From: JACCWP01 sp963785115
Lineage (GTDB): Bacteria; Actinomycetota; Actinomycetes; Propionibacteriales; Nocardioidaceae
Assembly: GCA_963785115.1 (NCBI GenBank)
Contig: CAWATY010000019.1
Span: 62,001 to 126,000 of the forward strand
Length of the DNA stretch: 64,000 nucleotides
Reading direction: 5' to 3'
This document shows positions 44,023 to 52,042 of this stretch, in pieces. The notes under the pieces were generated by a model. That model was not told the DNA's origin. It did no database searches and was given only the letters and a program-made list of their open reading frames with translations. Numbering within the stretch: position 1 is the first letter of the stretch; the number at the start of each line of letters is the position of its first letter. The translations under genes were made by a program, and so were the position numbers.

Positions 44023-44062
44023 CCGTCAGGCGGTCAGGCGGTCAGGCGGTCAGGCGGTCAGG
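44023..44062. repeat. 8-bp tandem repeat, five units
   Basis: Four perfect copies of CGGTCAGG (44031-44062) are preceded by one copy with a single mismatch (CCGTCAGG, 44023-44030). The array is in the 205-bp gap between the GGDEF-EAL gene (start 43937) and a secreted-protein gene (stop 44143). Not a multiple of three and non-coding, so length changes would not break a gene but could alter the GGDEF-EAL leader. Confidence 0.9.
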
Positions 44063-44142
44063 CCGAGGATGGCAGGGCGACAGCGCCCGCTGAGGGTGTC
44101 CGAGCCGGCGCCCTGGCTACCGGACGCCGGCCCGGTGCCCGC

Positions 44143-44523
44143 TCAGTTGCGCCTGGCGCGGATGGTCGGGCTGGTGTCGCCCTTGCAACCGGGGATCGCC
44201 TTGACCTTGGCGTAGAACTTGCCCGGCGTACCGGTGTTGCCTGTCGACCACCTGTAGACGCCGCCACTGAGGCCCGCGGTGTCGCTGGCGAAGTTCTCGT
44301 CGTCACCGCCGCCTCGGGTGCCGATCTGCTTGAACACGACGACGTTGCGCCCCTCGGCGCACGTCATCGGCCGCGGGCTCTTGACCGTGCCCGACAGGTC
44401 GGTGCCCTCGGCCTTGATCGTGACCGTCGTGTCGGCCGGGCCGCCTGCTACGGCGCTGCCACTGACCAGTCCGAGCGCACCGCACACGGCCAGCGCCGTC
44501 ACGGCCGGAAGGGTTCCTCGCAT
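44143..44523 (-). CDS. Small secreted protein of unknown function
   Basis: A 126-residue product starting at ATG 44523, with AAGGAG 8 bp upstream, which excludes a longer frame to 44715. Signal peptide TLPAVTALAVCGALGLVSGSAVAGG. The mature ~95 residues are beta-rich (TTVTIKAEGTDLSGTVKSPRPMTCAEGRNVVVFKQIG, VYRWSTGNTGTPGKFYAKVKAIPGCKG) with two cysteines positioned for one disulfide. It resembles small Ig-like beta-sandwich secreted proteins of actinobacteria. Function unknown. Confidence 0.8.
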   Translation of the reverse strand: MRGTLPAVTALAVCGALGLVSGSAVAGGPADTTVTIKAEGTDLSGTVKSPRPMTCAEGRNVVVFKQIGTRGGGDDENFASDTAGLSGGVYRWSTGNTGTPGKFYAKVKAIPGCKGDTSPTIRARRN

Positions 44524-44674
44524 CTGTGTCTCCTTAGTTAGCGCCCCCATCACCGCGATCGTAGGGAGCGCGTCAACGGCCAGACCGGGCATTTGCGTCA
44601 CGCCCACCCGGGTGGTGCGCTTGCCTGCACCGCGTCGGCGCAGCACTGTGCGGCGTGTGGGCGACGCGGATGCA

Positions 44675-45118
44675 ATGGGGGCGGACGCAGCCGGGTTTGT
44701 GTGGACCGGCGACATCGCGCTGCGCTGGCGTGACCTCGACGCCCTCGGGCACCTGTACCACGCGGAGTACCTGGTGCTGCTCGACGAGGCACGGGTGGCG
44801 ATGTTCGCGACCGCCCTGGGCGCGGCTGGGCTGGCCGAGCCGGAGTTCGTCGTGGCCCGACTCGAGATCGACTACCGCGGCGAGGTCGTGCTCGACGACG
44901 GCCCGCTGCTGGCCCGGGTGGCGGTGCAGCGGGTGGGGCGCACCAGCGTCACGTTGCAGGAACGGTTGGCGACCCGCGGCGGGCGGGTCGCCGTCGAGAC
45001 GGTGTGCGTCGTCGTTCTGTGGCACCCGGCCAGCCGGTCCGGGCGTGAGGTGACCGGGGACGAGCGGCGGGCGTTGACGAGTGTCAGCGCTCACCAGGGG
45101 GCGGCTCGTCGGCCTTGA
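44675..45118 (+). CDS. Acyl-CoA thioesterase, 4HBT hotdog fold
   Basis: About 147 residues from ATG 44675; GTG 44657 is an alternative and neither has a clear RBS. The 4HBT motif is DIALRWRDLDALGHLYHAEYLVLLDEARVAMF, with catalytic Asp in DLDALGH, followed by VVARLEIDYRGEVVLDDGPLLARVAVQRVGRTSVTL. Probably hydrolyses acyl-CoA thioesters in the cytosol; specificity unknown. Its 3' end overlaps the convergent YihY gene by 35 bp. Confidence 0.85.
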   Translation: MGADAAGFVWTGDIALRWRDLDALGHLYHAEYLVLLDEARVAMFATALGAAGLAEPEFVVARLEIDYRGEVVLDDGPLLARVAVQRVGRTSVTLQERLATRGGRVAVETVCVVVLWHPASRSGREVTGDERRALTSVSAHQGAARRP

Positions 45119-46043
45119 CGGCGTTGCGCTCACCCATCGGTTCGTCCGGGCCGGTCGTCGTGTCGCGCGACGTCTGGCCCTCGGCCTCTGCGTTGATCTC
45201 GGCACCGAGCAGCACCACCAGCGCGGTCACCCAGAACCAGAGCAGCAGCACGACCACCCCGGCCAGGCTCCCGTACGTCTCGCCGTAGCTGCCGAAGTTG
45301 TCGACGTAGAACGAGAAGCCCACTGACGCGGCGATCCAGATCACCGTGGCGATCACCGCACCCAGCGACAGCCAGCGCACCTGCGGCGCGTCGCGGTCCG
45401 GCCCGATCCGGTAGAGCAGCCCGAGCGCGACGACGACGACCAGGACCAGGACCAGCCAGCGCACGACCTGCGCGGCGACCTGGACGACGATCCCGCCGCC
45501 CACCTGCTCCAGCACGACCGGGAACACCGCAACCAGCGCAACCGCCACACCGAGGAAGACCATGAAGCCCAGCGTCAGCAGCAGGGCCAGCCCGCGCTTC
45601 ACCACGAAGTTGCGGGTCTCGTCCTCGTCGTAGGCGATGTTGGTCGCCTCGACCAGGCCGGCCATGCCGGCAGAGGCGCTCCACAGCGCCAAAGCGATGC
45701 TGATCGCCACCGCGATGCCGGTGCCGCCCTGTTGCTGCGAGGTGATCGAGGTGAGCTGGTCGGTGATCAGGGACTGGGCGTTGGAGGGCAGCCCACCGGC
45801 CAGGTCGGCGACCTGGCGCTGCACGTCGGCCGGATCGACGACCAGCCCGTAGACGAGCACCGCGGCGATCAGTGCCGGGAACAGCGCGAGGAACCACGAG
45901 TACGCGATCCCGCCCGCGATCAGCGTCAGGTGGTCGTTGCCGACCTCCTTGAAGCTGCGTCGCAGCACCTGGAACCAGCCGCGGGGCGGGATGTCTCTCG
46001 GGCGCTGGGCTTCCGCGCCCGGTACGCGTTCGGTCGTCGTCAC
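45084..46043 (-). CDS. YihY/BrkB-family inner membrane protein
   Basis: A 319-residue membrane protein with six hydrophobic segments. Family marks: HLTLIAGGIAYSWFLALFPALIAAVLVYGLV, ALWSASAGMAGLVEATNIAYDEDETRNFVVKRGLALLLTLGF, and VRWLSLGAVIATVIWIAASVGFSFYVDNFGSYGETYGSLAGVVVLLLWFWVTALVVLLGAEINAE. Transport function of the family is unproven. Last gene of the five-gene envelope operon; its start directly follows the stop of the preceding gene. Confidence 0.9.
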   Translation of the reverse strand: MTTTERVPGAEAQRPRDIPPRGWFQVLRRSFKEVGNDHLTLIAGGIAYSWFLALFPALIAAVLVYGLVVDPADVQRQVADLAGGLPSNAQSLITDQLTSITSQQQGGTGIAVAISIALALWSASAGMAGLVEATNIAYDEDETRNFVVKRGLALLLTLGFMVFLGVAVALVAVFPVVLEQVGGGIVVQVAAQVVRWLVLVLVVVVALGLLYRIGPDRDAPQVRWLSLGAVIATVIWIAASVGFSFYVDNFGSYGETYGSLAGVVVLLLWFWVTALVVLLGAEINAEAEGQTSRDTTTGPDEPMGERNAVKADEPPPGER

Positions 46044-46369
46044 GACGAGGACGTACCGCCGCCAGACGACGCTGCCGTCTTCTTGGTGGAGCCGCTGGAG
46101 TTCGAGCCGCTGCCCGATCCGCTGGTCTTGTCGCTCACCTTGTCGCTGACCTTGTCGCTCACCTTGCTGACTGCCTCGGTGACCTTGTCCTTGACGACGG
46201 GCGCCTGCCGCTCAGCGGCCTGCTGCGCCTGTGCGACGCCCTGCTGCACACGCGGGTCGCCCCAGACCTTGCGGGCGGTGCTCGCGATCTGCTCGTAGCG
46301 GGGACGGCCGGCGCGGGCGCCGAGCACGTACCCGGTCGCGGCGGCGGCGAGAGTGACGAGCTTGCTCAT
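46040..46369 (-). CDS. YtxH-like small membrane-anchored protein with KVSD repeats
   Basis: A 109-residue protein (ATG 46369, GAGGAGT region upstream). A short N-terminal hydrophobic helix with glycine (LVTLAAAATGYVLGARAGRPRYEQIASTARKVWGDPRVQ) matches the YtxH-like actinobacterial pattern. It continues into a charged helix with three KVSD repeats and a Ser/Gly-rich low-complexity tail (TSGSGSGSNSSGSTKKTAASSGGG). Probably a stress-related membrane-surface protein. The repeats are encoded by three 12-bp units. Confidence 0.82.
   Translation of the reverse strand: MSKLVTLAAAATGYVLGARAGRPRYEQIASTARKVWGDPRVQQGVAQAQQAAERQAPVVKDKVTEAVSKVSDKVSDKVSDKTSGSGSGSNSSGSTKKTAASSGGGTSSS
46128..46163. repeat. 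Three 12-bp tandem units encoding KVSD repeats
   Basis: TTGTCGCTCACC (46128-46139), TTGTCGCTGACC (46140-46151) and TTGTCGCTCACC (46152-46163) are in-frame in the YtxH-like gene. Copy-number change would lengthen or shorten the helix by four residues per unit. Confidence 0.85.
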
Positions 46370-46428
46370 GTGAACTCCTCGGGATCGGGGATGGAAGGAA
46401 CGCGGATGGGTGGCGGAGGGAGCACCGA

Positions 46429-46713
46429 TCAGTCGCCGGGCCACTCCCCCGTCCAGCGTTCGAAGACGCGGGCGCCCGCCCGGTCGGTCACGGTCTTGAC
46501 GACGGCGAAGATAGCGCCCTGGATCGCGGCAGCGGCGAGGATCTCGCGCAGGTCGTACTCCGACTGCAGCGCGCCTGGAGCGTCGTCCTCGTCCCGGACC
46601 TTCCGCCAGACCTGCTTGAAGATGATGCTGGCGACCATGCCGCCGACGATGCTCGACGCGAGCCCGAACGGGCGGTACAGGATGCGGGCCGCCGTGTTGT
46701 TGTCGCCGCTCAT
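46429..46713 (-). CDS. DUF4235 small membrane protein
   Basis: A 94-residue DUF4235 protein: ILYRPFGLASSIVGGMVASIIFKQVWRKV (first membrane helix), a short charged loop with DEDDAPGALQSEYDLREILAAAAIQGAIFAVVKTVTDRAGARVFERWTGEWP (second). ATG overlaps the DUF3618 stop (ATGA). A 59-bp gap separates it from the YtxH-like gene. Function unknown; the DUF4235-DUF3618-DUF1469 combination is typical of actinobacteria. Confidence 0.9.
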   Translation of the reverse strand: MSGDNNTAARILYRPFGLASSIVGGMVASIIFKQVWRKVRDEDDAPGALQSEYDLREILAAAAIQGAIFAVVKTVTDRAGARVFERWTGEWPGD

Positions 46714-46985
46714 CGGCGCGACCTCCGCACGACCAGGGCCACCACGAGAACGGCCACGACCGCGGCGACGGAGATGAACGGCGCCGGCTCCCGGCGCACG
46801 CGCTCCTGCACGTCGCGGGCCGCCTGCTGCGCGGACGCGGCCGCAGACTTGGCCTGGTACTTGGGGCTCAGCCGCTGGCTGAGCTCCTGGGTCGTGTCGG
46901 CCAGCTGCTCGCGGGTCTGCTCGATCTCCTCACGCAGCGCGTCGGCGTCGGCTGGCGGCGCGGCCTGGCCGCTGTCGGTGCTCAT
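46710..46985 (-). CDS. DUF3618 small membrane protein
   Basis: A 91-residue protein with the DUF3618 helix DADALREEIEQTREQLADTTQELSQRL, then a C-terminal membrane helix (APFISVAAVVAVLVVALVVRRSRR) with a positive tail. Its ATG overlaps the upstream stop (ATGA) and its stop overlaps the next ATG, so expression is tightly coupled. Probably a tail-anchored partner of the other envelope proteins. Confidence 0.9.
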   Translation of the reverse strand: MSTDSGQAAPPADADALREEIEQTREQLADTTQELSQRLSPKYQAKSAAASAQQAARDVQERVRREPAPFISVAAVVAVLVVALVVRRSRR

Positions 46986-47437
46986 CGCTTGGCCCCTTCG
47001 GTCGTGGCCGGGCCGGTCGCCGACCCGGGGTGGTTGCCCTTCAGGGCCTGGGTGTCCTGCTTGAGCCCGTCGACGGCCTCGGTGGGCATCGGAGGCGTGG
47101 CCTGGGTGACCTCCTTCTTGCCGACCAGGGCGGCGACCCCGGCGACGGCGAAGAGCACGACCGCCACGATGAGTGCCGCCAGCCAGGCGTCGACGACCGT
47201 GGCCAGGCCGAGCACGCCGGCAGCGATCAGGACGCCCAGCCCGTAGAGGGCGAACAGCCCGGCACCGCCGAACAGCCCGACCCCGATCCCGGCGGCCTTG
47301 CCCTTGGCGGTCAGCTCGACGCGCGCCAGCTGCAGCTCGTCGCGCACCAGCGTCGTGAGCTGGTCGCCGAGCCGGCCGATCAGCTCGCCGGTCGTGGCGG
47401 CGTCGGCGGCGGTCGTCGGTGCGGATGGTTCGGGCAT
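46982..47437 (-). CDS. DUF1469 / phage-holin-family-like envelope protein
   Basis: A 151-residue protein of the DUF1469 (putative actinobacterial holin-X) family: STGELIGRLGDQLTTLVRDELQLARVELTAKGKAAGIGVGLFGGAGLFALYGLGVLIAAGVLGLATVVDAWLAALIVAVVLFAVAGVAALVGKKEV-like layout, i.e. an amphipathic N-terminal helix followed by two membrane helices. Not a real phage holin; no phage genes are near. First gene of the operon, 16 bp downstream of a TetR-type dyad. Confidence 0.88.
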   Translation of the reverse strand: MPEPSAPTTAADAATTGELIGRLGDQLTTLVRDELQLARVELTAKGKAAGIGVGLFGGAGLFALYGLGVLIAAGVLGLATVVDAWLAALIVAVVLFAVAGVAALVGKKEVTQATPPMPTEAVDGLKQDTQALKGNHPGSATGPATTEGAKR

Positions 47438-47452
47438 CGGGTCCTCCCGGTT

Positions 47453-47469
47453 GGCTTACAACGTAAACC
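47453..47469. promoter_or_regulatory. TetR-type dyad before the envelope operon
   Basis: GGCTTAC-AAC-GTAAACC is an inverted repeat with 7-bp arms and one mismatch per arm, in the 81-bp gap between the tetR stop (47519) and the DUF1469 start (47437). The TTTAC...GTAA core resembles operators of TetR_C-type repressors. It likely controls the five downstream genes; binding is inferred. Confidence 0.55.
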
Positions 47470-47518
47470 GACAGTCTGCCAGCACCTCCGCGGCCCGCAA
47501 CCCCGGGGTCCGGAGCGG

Positions 47519-48253
47519 TCAGGGCAGCTGCAGCCGCAGCAGGGCGATCCGCTCGAGCAGGTTCTCCAGCGACTCCTCGAACTCGGCTGCCGAGTGGTCC
47601 TCGGCCAGCTCCGAGGCGAGCCGACGGACCTGCGGGTAGGCCCCGAGGCCGGGCTCGGGCTCCCCGTCGTCGAGCACGTCGAGCGGCCCGATGTCGGCGC
47701 CGTACACGCTCACCTCGAGCAGTAGGTGCCCCAGCAGGAAACTCGTAAACGCGCGATAGGCCGCGAGCGCCGCCTGGTCGGAGAATCCCTCGCCGACCAG
47801 CCCATCGAGGAACCGCTCCACCCACTGCAGGCTGCGCAGCGGCGGCCGCAGCCACGGCGCTTCCGGCGGGCGGGAGGCCACCAGCGGGAACGCCTGCGGG
47901 TGGCGCAGCGCCACCCGGCGGACGCCGTGCGCGAGCCGCTGCAGGAAGTCCTGCCACCCGTCCTGGGGCTCGTCGATCACGTCGTCGTCGTCGTGCATCT
48001 CGGCCATCACCTGCTCGACGACGCCGTCGAGGAGGTCGTCGCGGCCCGGCACGTACCGGTACAGCGACATCGCCTCGACGTCGAGCTCGGCACCCAGCCG
48101 GCGCATGGTGAGGTCGCGCAGACCGTGCTCGTCGATGAACCGCACGGCGGTCGTCAGGATCCGCTCGCGATCGAGCGGCTCGCGTCGCGACCGTGGCTCG
48201 CCACCGCCGACGACGATCGCGTCGGCATCCTGGGGCGCGCTCCCGGCGGACAC
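47519..48253 (-). CDS. TetR-family regulator (TetR_C class)
   Basis: A 244-residue repressor. HTH: RILTTAVRFIDEHGLRDLTMRRLGAELDVEAMSLYRYVPGRDDLLDGV. C-terminal TetR_C_1-like effector domain: DFLQRLAHGVRRVALRHPQAFPLVASRPPEAPWLRPPL and SFLLGHLLLEV. It precedes the envelope operon on the same strand with a dyad in between, and follows the secreted-protein gene by 9 bp. Likely represses the operon; effector unknown. Confidence 0.88.
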   Translation of the reverse strand: MSAGSAPQDADAIVVGGGEPRSRREPLDRERILTTAVRFIDEHGLRDLTMRRLGAELDVEAMSLYRYVPGRDDLLDGVVEQVMAEMHDDDDVIDEPQDGWQDFLQRLAHGVRRVALRHPQAFPLVASRPPEAPWLRPPLRSLQWVERFLDGLVGEGFSDQAALAAYRAFTSFLLGHLLLEVSVYGADIGPLDVLDDGEPEPGLGAYPQVRRLASELAEDHSAAEFEESLENLLERIALLRLQLP

Positions 48254-48262
48254 CCGTGCAGG

Positions 48263-48805
48263 CTACCGGCGGGTCACCCAGCCCAGGAAGCGGTGCCGCC
48301 CGGCGGCCCAGTCGTCGCGGTGCGGGTGGGTGGTCGTCTCGCGAACGGCGATCCGGACGGCTCCCGGCGACCCCAGGCACTGCCGGGGCAGCACGACCTG
48401 CCACCGCGCCGGACCCCGGTGCCGGACCGCGGAGTAGCCGCAGTCGGTGGACACCAGCGACCCGTCGTCGGCCCATCCCTCGACCCGGTACAGCAGGGCG
48501 TCCTGGACGGCCAGCAGGCGGAACTCCGGCCCGGGATCAGCGCGCCGGGTGTCGACGAAGACGTCCAGCCGGTCGGGGTCGCTGGGAGGCGGCGGGCCGA
48601 AGCCGTCGACGCGCACGGTCACGGCGACTCGGCCGGGGTGGGCCGTGGAGTTGTCGACCCGTACCGAGCGGATGTCGGCGGGTGAGGTGGTGTCGTCGTC
48701 GGCGTCGTGGAACGACCGCACGTCGGCGTACGCGGCGGTGGCGGTGCCGGCGAGCAGAGCCGCGACGGCGGTCAGCGCGGCCAGCGCGCCCGGGACAGGA
48801 TGCAT
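48263..48805 (-). CDS. Secreted protein of unknown function
   Basis: A 180-residue product from ATG 48805 with a signal peptide (PGALAALTAVAALLAGTATAAYA, cleavage near residue 25). Mature part: ADVRSFHDADDDTTSPADIRSVRVDNST, VAVTVRVDGFGPPPPSDPDRLDVFVDTRRADPGPEFRLLAV, then two cysteines (DCGYSAVRHRGP, RQCLGSPG). This resembles beta-rich actinobacterial secreted proteins that follow regulatory genes. Function unknown. The tetR start is 9 bp after its stop. Confidence 0.8.
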   Translation of the reverse strand: MHPVPGALAALTAVAALLAGTATAAYADVRSFHDADDDTTSPADIRSVRVDNSTAHPGRVAVTVRVDGFGPPPPSDPDRLDVFVDTRRADPGPEFRLLAVQDALLYRVEGWADDGSLVSTDCGYSAVRHRGPARWQVVLPRQCLGSPGAVRIAVRETTTHPHRDDWAAGRHRFLGWVTRR

Positions 48806-48914
48806 GGGAACCCCCGTGGATCTCGGAAGGCGGCACGGTAGTCCGGCTCCGCCGCCCCCCGCTGGCGCCATCCACAGCCCCCTCGTCGCCACCCATTCCG
48901 AGACACGTCGCTGC

Positions 48915-49322
48915 TCAGGCGGCGGAGGGGAAGGCCCGCGCGTAGCGCGCGACCAGGTCGTCGAAGCTGGTGGCCGGCGCCTCGCCGTCGAGGCTGTCGG
49001 AGATCTGCTCCAGCGCGGCGTGACAGTTCGCGGCCATCAGCGGCAGCCGCTCGGGGTCGTCGACGCTGAGCGTCAGCTCGACCACCGCGGCAGCACCGTC
49101 GGCACGCAGCTTCCAGGTGACGACGTCCTGGCCGGTGGTGCACACCAGCAGGTAGGGCGCCTCGGCCTCGACCACGCTCTCGTCGGGCACCGGGTCGACG
49201 TCGCCGGTGAGCCCCCACCAGACCTCTTCGACGTCGTGGTCGTAGCGGCGCTCGAAGCGCACCCCGACCCGTCCCGCCTCGTCCAGCTGCGCGGTCACCC
49301 GCGTGCGCTCAGACCTGGGCAC
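48915..49322 (-). CDS. SRPBCC (AHSA1-like) protein
   Basis: A 135-residue Bet v1-like protein from GTG 49322: VGVRFERRYDHDVEEVWWGLTGDVDPVPDESVVEAEAPYLLVCTTGQDVVTWKLRADGAAAVVELTL-like blocks (each shorter than the family core), then DPERLPLMAANCHAALEQISDSL. START/SRPBCC proteins bind hydrophobic ligands; function unknown. The MFS pump stop lies 14 bp inside this gene, so the two are coupled, possibly drug efflux with a ligand-binding protein. Confidence 0.82.
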   Translation of the reverse strand: MPRSERTRVTAQLDEAGRVGVRFERRYDHDVEEVWWGLTGDVDPVPDESVVEAEAPYLLVCTTGQDVVTWKLRADGAAAVVELTLSVDDPERLPLMAANCHAALEQISDSLDGEAPATSFDDLVARYARAFPSAA

Positions 49323-50892
49323 CGCACACCTCCTCGGTCAGCACCGGCTCGACGGCCGGCTCCGTGGTCACTGCAGCGGCCCGCTCGCGCGGCATCGTCA
49401 CGGCCAGCACCGCAAGGGCGAGGAACAGCACGCACCCGACCGCGGCCGCGACGTGCAGGCCGCTGGCGAAGGCGTCGCGGGCGCTGGCGAGCAGCTCGCC
49501 GGCCAGGCCGTCGGGCAGGACGGTCGCGGTCGTGACCGCACCGGTCATGCTCTCGGCCGCGGTCGCCGCGGCGTCGCCCGGGACGGCGGCCGGGACGTCC
49601 ACCTGCCCGCGGTAGACGGCCGCGCCGATGCTCCCGATCATCGCCACCCCGAAGGCAATGCCCAGCTCGCCGCTCGTCTCAGACATCGCCGCAGCGGAGC
49701 CGGCCTTCTGCTTGGGCACCGAGCCGACCACCAGGTTCGTCCCGAGCGCGCTGGGCCAGGCGATCCCGACGCAGGCGAGCAGGAAGCCGGTGAGCAGCCA
49801 CGGCAGCCCGCCCTCGCCGCCCGCCTGGGTGACCAGCAGCAGGCCGCAGGCAGCGATCGTCAGACCCGCGGCCATGACGTACGCGACCCGGAAGCGCCGG
49901 ACCAGTTGCGGGGCAGCCATCGAGGCGACGGCCATCGCGACGTTGAGGGGCACCAGGCAGAGCCCGGCTCGCAGCGGCGACAGGCCCTCGACCAGCTGCA
50001 GGTACTGGCTGAGCAGCAGGAAGGTACCGGCCATGACGACTCCCGCACCGAGTCCGATGGCGAGCGCGGTGCTGAACGCCCGGTTGCGGAACAGGTCGAG
50101 GTCGATCAACGGGTGCGCGAGCCGGCGCTGGCGACGGCAGAAGACCGCGGCGAACGCCACCCCGGCGGCGATCGCGGCCAGGGACGCGGTCGCGACACCG
50201 TCCTGGGCGATCTCCTTGAGGCCGTAGACGACGGGCAGGATGGCCGCGAGCGAGAGGGCGACGCTGGTCAGGTCGAGCCTTCCGGCCCGGGTGTCGCGGT
50301 ACTCGGGCAGCAGCACGGGCGCGGTCACCAGCAGCAGCCCCATCACCGGCACACCGAGCAGGAACGCAGACCCCCACCAGAACCGCTCGAGCAGCGCGCC
50401 CCCGATCAGCGGGCCCACGGTCATGCCGCCCATGAACGACGTCATCCAGACCGCGACGGCCACGCCGCGCTGGTGGTCGTCGTGGAACATGTTGCTGATC
50501 AGGGCCAGCGTGGACGGCATCAGCGTGGCGCCGGCGATGCCCAGCAGGGCACGGGTCACGATCAGCATCTCGGGGCCGGTCGAGTACGCCGCGGCGACGG
50601 ACGCGACCGCGAACGCGCTGCCGCCGATCATCAGCAGCCGGCGTCGGCCGATCCGGTCGCCGAGCGTGCCCATCGTGATCAGGAAGCCGGCGATCATGAA
50701 GCCGTACACGTCCATGATCCAGAGCTGCTGGGTGCTGCTCGCGCCGAGGTCGGAGGACAGGTACGGCAGCGCCAGGTAGAGCACGCTCATGTCCAGCGAC
50801 AGCAGCGTGGTGGGCAGCGCGAGGACGGCGAGGCCGATCCACTCGCGGCGTCCGGCGCGGGGCCCGGGGGCAGATGTGGTGCGTGCGGTCAT
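49309..50892 (-). CDS. MFS drug efflux transporter (DHA2, 14-TMS)
   Basis: A 527-residue exporter: REWIGLAVLALPTTLLSLDMSVLYLALPYLSSDLGASSTQQLWIMDVYGFMIAG (motif D1-like), MGTLGDRIGRRRLLMIGG (motif A), RALLGIAGATLMPSTLALISNMF (motif B/C) and 14 hydrophobic segments. Proton-driven export of hydrophobic or cationic drugs is expected; substrate unknown. ATG 50892 is the start; the frame upstream is non-coding. Confidence 0.92.
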   Translation of the reverse strand: MTARTTSAPGPRAGRREWIGLAVLALPTTLLSLDMSVLYLALPYLSSDLGASSTQQLWIMDVYGFMIAGFLITMGTLGDRIGRRRLLMIGGSAFAVASVAAAYSTGPEMLIVTRALLGIAGATLMPSTLALISNMFHDDHQRGVAVAVWMTSFMGGMTVGPLIGGALLERFWWGSAFLLGVPVMGLLLVTAPVLLPEYRDTRAGRLDLTSVALSLAAILPVVYGLKEIAQDGVATASLAAIAAGVAFAAVFCRRQRRLAHPLIDLDLFRNRAFSTALAIGLGAGVVMAGTFLLLSQYLQLVEGLSPLRAGLCLVPLNVAMAVASMAAPQLVRRFRVAYVMAAGLTIAACGLLLVTQAGGEGGLPWLLTGFLLACVGIAWPSALGTNLVVGSVPKQKAGSAAAMSETSGELGIAFGVAMIGSIGAAVYRGQVDVPAAVPGDAAATAAESMTGAVTTATVLPDGLAGELLASARDAFASGLHVAAAVGCVLFLALAVLAVTMPRERAAAVTTEPAVEPVLTEEVCGAQV

Positions 50893-50960
50893 GCATGTAC
50901 GACCGCCGTCCCGGCCGGAACTCATCGCTGCCGCGGCCCCGCGGCTGCCCCAGGCTCCGC

Positions 50961-51950
50961 TCAGCCGGTGGCGGGCGGGGTTGGTGGCAGGCCGAGCAGC
51001 TCGAACAGCCGGGTGTCGAGGAACGAGGTGATGGCCCGGATTCGTCCGTCCTCGACCTCGAGCACCTGGATCGCCCACGGCTGGTGGGCACCGGCCAGAC
51101 CGCTCGGCCGGTACTGCGCGAAGCCCGGCATCCCGTTGACCTCGACGGGCAGCAGCCGCGACCCGAGGCACTCGTGCCCGGGACCGAGCATCCACCTGCC
51201 GATGTGCTCACGGCCCTGCAGCCACATCTCGTAGGGCGGCATGTTCTGGGTGGCGTCCTCGTGCAAAAGCTGGACGAAGGCCTCGATGTCGTAGCTCTCG
51301 AAGGCCGCGAGGTAGCGGCCGAGCAGCTCGCGGTCGTCGTCACCCATCGGTTGCGGGTCGGCAGACTCCGAGATCTCGTCCTTGCCGAGCGTCGCCCGGG
51401 CCCGTTGCAGCGCGCTGTTGACCGAAGCCACCGTGGTGTCCAGCAGCCCGGCGACCTCGTCGGCCTTCCAGCGCAGCACGTCGCGCAGGATCAGCACCGC
51501 TCGCTGCTTGGGAGGCAGGTGCTGCAGCGCGGCGACGAAGGCCAGCCGGATGGACTCCTTGGCCACCGCGAGCTCGGCGGGGTCACCGGTCGTGGGCAGC
51601 ACCTTGCCGTCGAGCATCGGCTCGATCCAGGTGGCCTCGGGCTGGCGGGCGTCCAGGGACGCCTCGACGGGCTGCCAGGCGGTGGCGGACAGGTCCATCG
51701 GGGTCGCCCTGCGCTTGCGCCCGTTCAGCATGTCCAGGCAGACGTTGGTCGCGATCCGGTACAGCCACGAGCGCAGCGCCGAGCGGCCCTCGAAGCGGTC
51801 GAGGCTCTTCCAGGCCCGGACCATGGTCTCCTGCACCGCGTCGTCGGCGTCGAAGGCCGACCCGAGCATCCGGTAGCAGTAGCCGGTCAGCTCACCTCGG
51901 TAGTCGTCGAGCTGCGCCTCTGCAGGCCGCTCGGTGACTGCACCCGACAT
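50961..51950 (-). CDS. SigG-like ECF sigma factor with C-terminal SnoaL domain
   Basis: A 329-residue sigma factor. Region 2: YRGELTGYCYRMLGSAFDADDAVQETMVRAWKSLDRFEG. Region 4: FVAALQHLPPKQRAVLILRDVLRWKADEVAGLLDTTVASVNSALQRARATL. Residues ~205-320 form an NTF2/SnoaL-like domain (LLGRYLAAFESYDIEAFVQLLHEDATQNMPPYEMWLQG), which in this class takes the place of a separate anti-sigma factor. The architecture matches mycobacterial SigG/TIGR02960. No anti-sigma gene is adjacent. Confidence 0.9.
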   Translation of the reverse strand: MSGAVTERPAEAQLDDYRGELTGYCYRMLGSAFDADDAVQETMVRAWKSLDRFEGRSALRSWLYRIATNVCLDMLNGRKRRATPMDLSATAWQPVEASLDARQPEATWIEPMLDGKVLPTTGDPAELAVAKESIRLAFVAALQHLPPKQRAVLILRDVLRWKADEVAGLLDTTVASVNSALQRARATLGKDEISESADPQPMGDDDRELLGRYLAAFESYDIEAFVQLLHEDATQNMPPYEMWLQGREHIGRWMLGPGHECLGSRLLPVEVNGMPGFAQYRPSGLAGAHQPWAIQVLEVEDGRIRAITSFLDTRLFELLGLPPTPPATG

Positions 51951-52042
51951 CCAGTCCCACTCCCTTGTCCCGTCTCGTCCGCCCCGAAGGATCAGAGCAC
52001 AGCACAGGGAGCGGACAGAGTCGAGCCCGCGGCCGGATCAGG

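Noticed and set aside
44023..44062. CRISPR-like repeats
   Set aside because: Units are 8 bp with no spacers; a simple tandem repeat.
46982..47437. Prophage holin
   Set aside because: No other phage gene nearby; DUF1469 proteins are chromosomal envelope proteins in actinobacteria.
49303..51234. 643-codon frame antisense to the MFS pump
   Set aside because: His/Gly/Gln-rich shadow frame without any domain; the MFS gene is convincing.
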